NCBI GenBank assembly: GCA_010015655.1
Contig: ML976665.1
Location: forward strand, 1 to 64,000
From: Bimuria novae-zelandiae CBS 107.79
Taxonomy: Eukaryota; Ascomycota; Dothideomycetes; Pleosporales; Didymosphaeriaceae
Direction: 5' to 3'
DNA length: 64,000 nt
Positions 35,101 to 42,540 of this stretch are shown piece after piece (within the stretch, counting starts at the first letter, position 1; each line of letters begins with the position of its first letter). Under the pieces are notes generated by a model, which searched no databases, was not told where the DNA came from, and was given only the letters and a program-made list of their open reading frames with translations. The position numbers and the translations under genes were made by a program.

Positions 35101-36176
35101 AGATATCGCTATGGACTTTGTGACAGGACTACCTAAGTCGAAAGACCTAGTAATAGGAGTAAGCTACAACTCTATATTGGTAATCGTATGCAGATTCACT
35201 AAATACGTGGAACTACTACTATGTTAGAAAACGACTACGGCTAAGGAACTCGCATTCCTTATCCTAGATTGACTTATACGACACCACGGCATACTAAAGA
35301 TAATTATTAGCGATCGAGACAAACTCTTTATATTAAACTACTGGATAACGCTTATGGCGCTTATTGGAACGAAACGGAAGCTATTAACAGCCTACCATCC
35401 ACAGACAGACGGATAAACAGAACGTACGAATTAGATAATTGAAACGTACCTACGCATCTACTGTAATAACCAGAGGAATAACTAGATTTCCTTATTACTA
35501 ATGGCATAACTGGCATACAACAACAAGATATTAGCGGTAATAGGATATACACTATTCTATGCAAACCACGAAAGACATCCATATCTCTTTAACTAAGCAC
35601 TTCCTACGACTATTAGAATAGAAGAAGCTATTAATCTGGCAGAAATAATAAAGAGGACACACGAACAACTCCGAGAGCACCTCGAGAAAGCTTAATAGTA
35701 AGTAATTTCTTATACAAATTAAAAACGAAAAACGGCACCTTAGCTAAAGAAGGGGGATAAAGCATATCTACTTATAAAGAATCTTCGGACCCAGAAAAAG
35801 AAACACAAGAAACTGGACCATGTCAAGATTGGACCATTTTTCATTTCCGAACAAGTATCACCGGTTAACTACCAATTGGAATTACCACCAGACGCCAAGA
35901 TACACCCGGTATTCCATATAGACCGATTGGAACCCGCCGACCCAGAGACACCAGTCGAGACCACCTTCTATCACTAGCCAGAGGAAGAAAACAAATTCGA
36001 AGCCAAATAAATACTGCAACACACGGATTAATCACGAACGTATCTTATTAAATAGAAGGGATACCTATATAGCGAGAATATATAGGAACCTAAAGAAAAC
36101 TTAGCAAACTGTAAATAATTGCTACACTAGTACTACAGGAATATACCTAAGAGCCGCTCGCGGTTATAGGCAAGGT
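32130..36176 (+). pseudogene. Chromovirus-1 pol: protease, RT, RNase H, integrase, chromodomain (RIP stops)
   Basis: Protease region MLDLGA-QSYISRKALN (about 32882-32940). RT: VDYKLNN-like start, then FTSLDLRDGYHLI (about 33758-33800), FGLTNALATF (about 33868-33900) and the catalytic IVYIDDILIYL (about 33950-33985), intact. RNase H begins about 34390 (KIDVSDLALGAYAK). Integrase has a zinc region (YGHPGITKIM, about 34918) and core AMDFVTGLPKSKDLVIG (about 35110-35160) with ISDRDKLF (about 35308) and YHPQTDG (about 35393). A GPF-like tail (KIGPFFISEQVSPVNYQLEL, about 35826-35885) leads into a chromodomain: SRTYLIK-KGYLYSENI-EPKENLANCK (about 36030-36117), with both Trp codons turned to stops. 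Chromodomains of this class steer integration to modified histone tails. The frame ends at TAG about 36176, overlapping the tail of the antisense ORF by about 30 bp. Confidence 0.88.
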
Positions 36177-36536
36177 ACCGGAGTAATCATCTAACAACCC
36201 TAGTGTCGACCACATTAGAGGAGAGAAGCCAATAGTGGCCGCCATAACAGGATAGTCCTCTAACGCAGCCTCTGCTTCCAACTCTCTAGTAGCATCTATT
36301 TTAGATATAAGGCATTACGCCTTCTTCTTAGCACGCTCCTTAGCCTACTATAATATTTTCTTATTTTGTAAAAGTTAAATTAACACTTTTGCTAACAATT
36401 TCTTATTCGCATCCACCTTCTTTTTATACTTATTACAAGTCTTGTCTAACAATACCTATAATAAGTTTACGCAAGGCTTTTGCGCACGGATGCACTTAGA
36501 ATACTTTAAATAGGCGTTAGGATTAGATAATAGCAT
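36147..36536 (-). pseudogene. Antisense accessory ORF of Chromovirus-1 (half zinc-cluster plus coiled-coil-like)
   Basis: 130 codons on the strand opposite to gag-pol, from ATG 36534-36536 to TAG 36147-36149. It reads LLSNPNAYLKYSKCIRAQKPCVNLL, best viewed in parts: NPNAYLKYSKC and IRAQKPCVNLL. In Chromovirus-2 the same place has C-x2-C-x6-C. A Lys/Glu-rich, helix-prone stretch follows (KNKYKKKVDANKKLLAKVL), then AKERAKKKA and RELEAEAALEDYP, and it ends TLPITASGS. Internal stops are RIP-type; most differ from those of the other copy. An open frame continues upstream to 36665, but the ATG at 36536 is shared by both copies in position. Function unknown; the basic Cys motif resembles the first half of a Zn2Cys6 cluster. 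Confidence 0.7.
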
Positions 36537-36747
36537 AATAATGCACTTAGAGCTAGAAAGTAAGTAATAATTATAAGAGATAGGATAGACAACACTATTA
36601 TAGCAAGTTTTAATACTAAGACAGATAGCGCGGGCTTTGGCGAAAGACATTATAGCAAAACGCACTAAGAGCAGGGCAACTAAACTTTATCTATTTAGTA
36701 AGACAGGTTATGTAATTCGGGGACGAATCGTTAGAGAGAAGGGATGA

Positions 36748-37169
36748 TGTTAGGATCTGTATTTAGCATCACTAGGCTAACATTCTGAGACGGCCAAGGT
36801 CTTATGGGAGCCAATGGTGGCACAGCAATGGGCAGGTCACATGACTGCTTGAAGCGCTCGAAGCGAGCAAGTCAAGCAGGTGCATAAGGCCAAGGCTGTG
36901 CTCGCTCTGCTCGAGTCGAGCAAGTCGAGCATGCTAAGTATATAGGAACATGAGGATGGACTCTTCCACCTCGTGTTTAACCTGTTTATTAATCTATCGT
37001 TTAGATCTAAGTAAGTAACTTTGTTAATTTAATTATACTATACACACCTTTAATACTAACACCCCTTTAATACGTGCAAGCTATTAAGACCCCTCGTTCT
37101 ATCGCCACTGCTCCTGCCCGAGAACCAACCTTAGCCCCTTGGGGATTAGCTACCCTGTTGGACTTAACA
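36748..37169 (+). repeat. 3' LTR of Chromovirus-1
   Basis: 422 bp, same length as the 5' LTR. It is preceded by a purine-rich stretch (GAGAGAAGGGATGA, 36734-36747), the likely polypurine tract for plus-strand priming. Confidence 0.95.
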
Positions 37170-38068
37170 GTAAGTAAAGCACTTCCACCAACATACAGAG
37201 GCTCGTATAGTAGGGGCCTACTAGCTACTCATCCTTAACGGCCACGGTAGCCACGCAACGCCTAAGTTTAACTAGTTCTATAGAGAGAGTAAAATTATCA
37301 CGCTCTATATACCGCTATATACGTTATACCTCCTATAGCCACTTAATATAAGCTGCTTCTCGGCTCTTAAGATTACGTATAGCTATTAGGTGTCCGAGCT
37401 TACGCGATAACGCGTCTTTTATATTAATAAGTAGGACTTCCTATAGATCTACCTAAGTATTAGAGGGATAGTCCTCTTAGAGCAGAATATCTAGGCTAGC
37501 TTCTAGGCATTAGGGCTAGTCCTAGCTTATTAAGAACGCGTCCTATTATTACTAATAGTAGTTAGGACGCCTTCTCTACTAAGGATAGTAGCTAACGCTA
37601 AAGTTATATAGACGGTAAAGACACCGTATACTATTACTTAGCTAGAGTAGCAGGCTTAACTTATTTAGAGTTGTCTTAATTACCTATCCTAGAGCCCTAC
37701 TAGCCAGGCTATCCGCTAGCTTGTTAAAGGTTGTCAGCTTGCGATAAATTTAGTAACGATTCTTATAGAGGAGAATAAGAAGCTTTAATAGGCAAGTTAG
37801 CGCTAACAGCGTAAGGGGCAACAGCGCCGATAGTATATAGCCTATAGAGGAGCTCTGCGGGTAGAGGAAGGTTAATTACTTACTATAAAAGCCAAAAGGG
37901 TGCTCTAGCAGGTAGAGCAGGCGGGGCAGCCAAGTAGGCCTTAAGCACCACTAACCTACAGCAGGTGCCACGAACAAGGTCACAAAAGAACTTAGTGTAC
38001 TATTAGATAACGCGTATTAAATAGATCTATTTTCTATATATTTTATCGCGTGGTTATAGAGCTATTAC
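37170..38068 (+). other. Right half of Fot-C between Chromovirus-1 and the Fot-C terminus
   Basis: Holds the C-terminal half of the Fot-C transposase and a 3' untranslated stretch. No separate gene is seen. Confidence 0.6.
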
Positions 38069-38189
38069 AAGAAGACGCGTTGCGATTTTAGTAGGGTAGC
38101 TTACTAAGTAGTGTGGCTCACTAAGTGGTAAAACACATTAGTTTCCGACACCCCATAGTTTCCGACCGCCCCGCAATCTCGCCCCCCAC

Positions 38190-39900
38190 CATGCACCACG
38201 ACTAAATATTAACTTTAAATAACTTAATTCTTCGCTAATTTTAAAAATATTTTTTGCACTATTTTCGCTACTTTTAAATAGCTAAATATATAAAAAAAGA
38301 TATCTAGAATGCGCTTGTAGACCTTAAATCTAAGGTCGCTTTAGCTACTACTACTACCTAATATAGGGTCCCACGCAACACTCTTCGCGGCTACTTTAAT
38401 AGTGCTTAACCCTATTAGTACGCTTACGATAGTAACTAATAGCTTATAACTATTTAAGAAGAGCTTCTAAAAAAATAGATTCTCTAGTAAGAGGCCCTTA
38501 GTTATACGCTAACGCACGCGCAAGTGCAGGCTATTATAATTATTATTTTTAAGTAATAAGGTAACTATAAGAACTTAGGAAAGAAGTAGACTAGTTACTT
38601 TATATAACGCCACCTAGCTATTAAGTTAAAGTTAGGTTGCTAGACTAGCTAGGAATGCGTAAATAAGGCTACTCTAAAAAATATTAGGCACTTGTTTAAC
38701 CTATACAAAATGGTAAGCTAGATTCCCCCCTAGCGCAGGTATAATGCCGACAAGGGCGGTATTATAGAGGGCTAGGGTATTAATAGGCTTGTTATAGGCT
38801 CCTCGCAAAAGAGCCTAAACGCTATACTAGTTAAGATAATAAATACCTACACTTAGACCTTTATAGTAGAGTGTATTTCTGCGCTCGGCGTCGCTCTAGA
38901 CCCCCTTATTATCTTTAAGGCTAAGAGCATCTAGGAGCAGTGGTTTAAGAAGGAGTTTTTAGCTTAGAACCTAGGCTAGCATGTTACCTTTTCGCAAAAT
39001 AGATAGATAAGTAATAACATCGCTGTCAAGTGGCTAGAAAAGGTGTTTTTGCTATAGACTAAGCCTAATAATCCCTTCGAGGCATGGTTACTTATCGTTA
39101 ACGGCCATAGTAGTTATACTTTAGACGAATTTATAACTATATATTACTTAAATAATATCTACTTACTCTTTTTCCCTGCTTATACTTCACATCTACTCTA
39201 GCCTTTAGATTTGGGCTGTTTCTTAAGTTTAAAGGCGGCGTATCGGCGCTTTATCGGCGAATATATAGCTTAGACAGATAAAACAAAGCTTAGGAAGGCT
39301 AAGTTTCTCGAATTTTATATAAAAGCACGTAAAATCGGCCTTTAAGAGCAGTGTATCTAATCTAGGTGGAAGGTAACAGGCTTATACCCTACGAGCGTAA
39401 GGAAGCCCTTAGGTTCTCGCTAGGTAGTAGTGCGCGAACGGTCGTCAACACCACCCCCTTTTACCATGGATATTAGGACGCCAAAACGCGGTAGCGATGT
39501 TATAAAGCTATTTTCTAGAAAGAACTTCTTACTAACTACATGACAATGCGTTCGGCTTACTACCACAGCGTTTAACCGTACCTTAATAATAATTACTATG
39601 CAAGACCGTGAGATTGCTTCCTTACGTAAGTAGGTAGAGCAAGCTAACCCGCCAAAACGCTATAAAGTTGTAACTAATTTAAATAATCTCTTTATAAGTC
39701 TTGTAGAAGTTCTCTCTTAAACTAATTAAGAGCCTGCTTAATATGTTTGCAAGGTGAGAAGCGTAGAGCAAGGGGTTATTATTATAAAGGAAAAGAGTAG
39801 CTCTAAGGAGAAAGTAAAGTAATTATTAGTGCAACGTTTAGCACGGAATTAATAACTAACACGATAGTATCTTAATCGTAATTTAAGTGTAGATAAAGAA
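38190..39900 (+). pseudogene. Fot-B transposase (RIP-degraded)
   Basis: Tc1/mariner-Fot1 group transposase, same family as Fot-A. The N-terminal half is AT-rich and poorly readable apart from VPRNTLRGYF (about 38372-38402), which fits the CENP-B-like domain. DDE core: NADKGGIIEG-GINRLVIGSS (about 38745-38810, first catalytic Asp), LLIVNGHSSYTLDEFI (about 39090-39137, second site with Asp changed to Asn), PLDLGCFLSLKAAYRRFIGE (about 39203-39262) and KAKFLEFYIKARKIGL (about 39295-39340). The C-terminal tail (about 39600-39700) has MQDREIASLRK and NPPKRYK. Multiple TAG/TAA stops. Confidence 0.75.
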
Positions 39901-40339
39901 AGTGATTAAAATCCTTTAAATACGATTTTTTTAATGCTTTTTTAAAATTATTTAATAAAGCTGTGAGCACATTCGCAACGTAGAGTGGTGGCAGCGGCGA
40001 AATTTGGCGGGGTGTCGGAAAATGGGGGGTGTCGGAAACTAGGGTGCCCGACTTAACGCATCGGCCTGGATTTTCATTTCTATACGAGCCGGCAAACCAG
40101 CTCCAGCTCCAGGAGAGCTTTAAATTGTTAACTCGAATTGCCTTCGTGAGAGATCGTGGTGGGTTCGCGCTCACAGGGGCAGGACGAGATCGTGCAGTAG
40201 CCTACCTTAGGCACCGAGACCGCTTCGTAAAACGTTTGTTCGCCGCGATCCACACGAGTATCGGCATGCCAGCTCGGGATGAAGAGCTCTGGATGATACG
40301 CTAGGCTGATACAGCGGCTGTGCCACGCAACGTCTTCGT

Positions 40340-40483
40340 CTATAATGCAGGCTTGCTAATAACTAAGCCAATTAAGTTGATCTAACCAAATTTAGTAACA
40401 CCTTAACCTACGCGAGCTAGTGGATTACCATATTAGGTTAGATTGGCTTGATTGGCTTGATTGTTGGCAAGTCTGCTATAATG
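40340..40483. mobile_element. 128-bp hAT-type MITE with 8-bp TSD
   Basis: Element 40348-40475 starts CAGGCTTGCTAATAACTAAG and ends so that its complement begins CAGACTTGCCAACAATCAAG; the inverted repeats cover about 48 bp each, leaving almost no loop. The perfect duplication CTATAATG lies at 40340-40347 and 40476-40483. It interrupts the host pseudogene; removing it restores the frame. Its termini closely match hAT-4. It has no coding capacity. Confidence 0.92.
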
Positions 40484-40779
40484 CCCGGATCATGCTGGTC
40501 TTCTCGTACAACAAGGCCACTACGAGATCGAATAACTCGTTCTACGTCGTGCGATTCCCATGTCCTTTGGTTGAGCAAGTGCTCTTCATGTACCTAGCGT
40601 ATATAAGGCCTTTTAGCGATTTCCTGGTCCGCAGTTGCAGATCGTGCGGGAACCCTGTTTAAACCCGCATCTTTTTACGATATACAAGGACGCTAATGCC
40701 TGCTTTAGTGCAGTAGCCTGCACGAAAAGCCTTTTGCAGTCTACTCCCGAAGCTCCCGCACCGCTCACGATAAAGAGAT

Positions 40780-41310
40780 TAGTGTTCTTCATGGATGGAT
40801 TTCTTCTGTGATCCATTCACTCCATCCACTCCGGGTGGATTTGCTCTATGGAGAATATGAAACCGTAATGCTGTCGTCTGATTAGCTGCTTTAGTGCAGC
40901 ACTATAGTTTCATATAGTTTCGGATAGACAGAGGTTAATATGGGGCGTTAGATCTTAACGTTAGTCTATCACGGTAATTACCCTTAGCCATCCTATTAGT
41001 ACGTACTTGTATTAATTTTAGAGGGTTTCTATTAAAATAAGGACCAGATGTACGCAAATACGTCTAAATATACCCCCCTCCCTACTTATTAGCTAATTAT
41101 TAAGTAGCTAGCTCTTATTAGTGCCCTTATCGTCGCTTTCCGTCCTATCTACGTTGTTTGAGATTTTTAAGAACAATAACGCCCTAGAGCTACTTATTAA
41201 GATAGATAGTAAACAGGTGCCTATGGAGCTTTAAGTTACTAATAAGGACAGTAAGGTTATACTTGCCAAACCAAAGAGCGGCTTTCAAGCCCCGTATAAC
41301 TACTTAATAG
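40780..41310 (+). mobile_element. hAT-2', 5' fragment of a second hAT-2 copy
   Basis: Matches the first about 530 bp of hAT-2 (11862 onward), beginning TAGTGTTCTTCATGGATGGA and ending near GTATAACTACT at 41310; differences are mostly transitions. Transposase domains are absent. It cuts the host gene at 40779. No right terminus follows, so it was truncated by deletion. Confidence 0.85.
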
Positions 41311-41462
41311 CTTATGTTCTTTGCTACTAGACTATATAGCTTTAAATTAGGGAATTCTCTACCTTTCACCTTCTAGTGAAACTGTGTCAACACTCTTTTC
41401 GCTAGAGATTATGAAATTTGTTTTTAGAAATGTAGCCCAAATCTGGCTCCGCTAATAATTAG
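41311..41462. other. Unassigned stretch between hAT-2' and Chromovirus-2
   Basis: About 150 bp of unmutated-looking sequence without a recognisable gene or terminus; it continues after Chromovirus-2 at 48259. Confidence 0.4.
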
Positions 41463-41938
41463 TGTTAAGTCCCTACGGGTAGCTAGTCCGAAATGGGGTT
41501 AAGGTTGGTTCTCTAGCAGGAGCGATGTCGAAGACGGGAAAGGGCGTATTAATAGCTCGCGCTTATTAATAGGGTGTTAGTATTAAAGTAAGGTGCGTTA
41601 TAATTAAATCAACAAGAGCCTGAGTAAATCCAAACGATAGATTAATAAATAGGTTAAATACGAGGTAGAAGAGTCTATCTTTATGTTCCTATATACTTAG
41701 CATGCTTGACTTGCTCGCTTCGAGCATGTCAAGCGCAGCCTTGGCTTTCTGTATATGCTCAACTTGCTCGACTCGAGCGGAGCGAGCACAGTCTTGGCTT
41801 CCTGTACCTGCTCGACTTGCTCGCTTCGAGCACTTCGAGTAGTCACGTGACTTGCCATTGCTGTGCCACCATTGGCTCCCATAAGACCTTGGCCGTCTTA
41901 GAATGTTAGCCTGGTAATGCTAAATACAGATCCTAACA
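41463..41938 (-). repeat. 3' LTR of Chromovirus-2
   Basis: 476 bp; on the minus strand it starts TGTTAGGATCTG and ends GGGACTTAACA. It carries two copies of the about 54-bp module with CTCGAGTCGAGCAAG-type words. The open frames at 41697-41909 are LTR sequence. Confidence 0.95.
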
Positions 41939-42150
41939 TTATCCTCCTTCTCCGGTGATTTGTCCTCGAATTACATAACCTATCTTATAAAATAAATAAA
42001 GTTTGGTTGCCCCGCTTTTTAGTGCGTTTTACTATAATATCTTTTGCTAAAGCCCGCGCTATCTGTCTTAGCATTAAAACTCGCTATAATAGTGTTATCT
42101 ATCCTATTTCTTGCAATTATTACTTACTTTCTAGCTCTAAGTGTATTATC

Positions 42151-42540
42151 ATGCCATCGTCTAATCCTAACGCCTATTTAAAGTGTTTTAAGTGCATTCG
42201 TGCGCAAAAGCTTTGCGTAAACTTGTTATAGGTATTGTTAGACAAGACCCGTAATAAGTATAAAAAGAAGGTAGATACGGATAAGAAGTTATTAGCAAAA
42301 GTGTTAATACGACTTCTATAGAATAAGAAAATATTACAGCAGGCTAAAGAGCGTGCTAAGAAGAAGGCGCAATGCCTTATATCTAAAATAGATACTACTA
42401 GAGAGTTGGAAGCAGAGGCGGCGTTAGAGGACTATCCTATTATGGCGGCCACTATTAGCTTTTCTCTCTTAATATAGTCGACACTAGGGTTGCTAGATAA
42501 TTATTTTAGTACCTTACCTATAACCGCGAACGGTTCTTAG
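42151..42540 (+). pseudogene. Antisense accessory ORF of Chromovirus-2 (half zinc-cluster plus coiled-coil-like)
   Basis: 130 codons from ATG 42151 to TAG 42538, opposite to gag-pol, the same length as in Chromovirus-1. N-terminus: MPSSNPNAYLKCFKC then IRAQKLCVNLL, giving C-x2-C-x6-C with basic residues between, like the first half of a Zn2Cys6 fungal DNA-binding cluster (the second three Cys are not seen). Then a charged helix-prone part: DKTRNKYKKKVDTDKKLL, NKKILQQAKERAKKKAQC and TRELEAEAALEDYP. It ends TLPITANGS. Three internal TAG stops; two are sense codons in Chromovirus-1, and where Chromovirus-1 has stops after KIL and KKA this copy has Gln codons. One stop (42229) is shared. Tail-to-tail with the chromodomain end. 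Function unknown. Confidence 0.72.

Larger units (their letters stand above)
30894..37174 (+). mobile_element. Chromovirus-1, full-length chromodomain Ty3/gypsy element with 5-bp TSD
   Basis: Element 30899-37169 (6,271 bp) flanked by GTAAG at 30894-30898 and 37170-37174, inserted in the Fot-C transposase. LTRs are both 422 bp. Gag, protease, RT, RNase H, integrase and chromodomain are on the plus strand, plus one antisense ORF before the 3' LTR. Gag has lost about 0.46 kb relative to Chromovirus-2. RIP is moderate. Confidence 0.95.
30112..38050 (+). pseudogene. Fot-C transposase (RIP-degraded), split by Chromovirus-1
   Basis: Pieces 30112-30898 and 37175 to about 38050. The N-terminal DNA-binding half starts near ATG 30112 (MPPAQQA). 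The DDE part reads LYGISNSDIYNFNKTSF (about 30590-30640, first catalytic Asp changed to Asn), GRAVTI, then KGLLP-VIAVSDNG-type sequence up to LGLK (about 30893). After the retrotransposon it continues with KHFHQHTE-like sequence, the second catalytic region (about 37220-37250) and ITLYIPLYTLYLL-PLNISCF (about 37295-37355). The frame is continuous across the GTAAG duplication. Stops are mostly TAG/TAA. The protein would have cut and pasted Fot-C. Confidence 0.75.
30028..38140 (+). mobile_element. Fot-C, Fot1/pogo-like transposon inside the Fot-B left terminus
   Basis: Element 30030-38138 with TA at 30028-30029 and 38139-38140. Inverted termini of about 70 bp (30030-30099 and 38069-38138) begin ACGTGTTTCACCACTCAG / complement ATGTGTTTTACCACTTAG; all differences are transitions, with the right copy the more RIP-altered. 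Without Chromovirus-1 it is about 1.8 kb. Confidence 0.9.
30014..40055 (+). mobile_element. Fot-B, Fot1/pogo-like transposon carrying Fot-C and Chromovirus-1
   Basis: Element 30016-40053 with TA duplications at 30014-30015 and 40054-40055. Termini AGTCGGGCACCC (30016-30027) and GGGTGCCCGACT (40042-40053). The left terminus continues after Fot-C at 38139 with TAGTTTCCGACACCCC, matching the complement of the right end. Without Fot-C it is about 1.9 kb. Its removal restores the host-gene frame exactly. Confidence 0.9.
29467..40779 (+). pseudogene. Host gene of a fungal DUF3505/helicase-associated-like family, split by three transposons
   Basis: Pieces 29467-30015, 40056-40347 and 40484-40779 form one coding frame when Fot-B and the MITE are removed with one copy of each TSD. 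The first reads LVQFWTNVSTEGRMEEKAI and FLSALLWVGRLIVLEYALPL; the join across Fot-B reads DSLVTHRPGFSF; then GGFALTGAGRDRAVAYLR and the join across the MITE reads FVYNARIMLVFSYNKATTRS. Three in-frame TAG stops (29887, and two near 29914 and 29973) and a 1-bp frameshift near 40632 add to the damage. The 5' end is missing at Fot-D and the 3' end at hAT-2'. From memory, this resembles multicopy fungal proteins with DUF3505/OrsD-like or helicase regions; I cannot confirm this. No ATPase motif is in the surviving part. Composition is near normal. Confidence 0.75.

Noticed and set aside
29467..40779. Sign of a secondary-metabolite cluster because of the OrsD-like resemblance
   Set aside because: No polyketide synthase or tailoring genes are nearby, the family is broad and the resemblance is from memory only.
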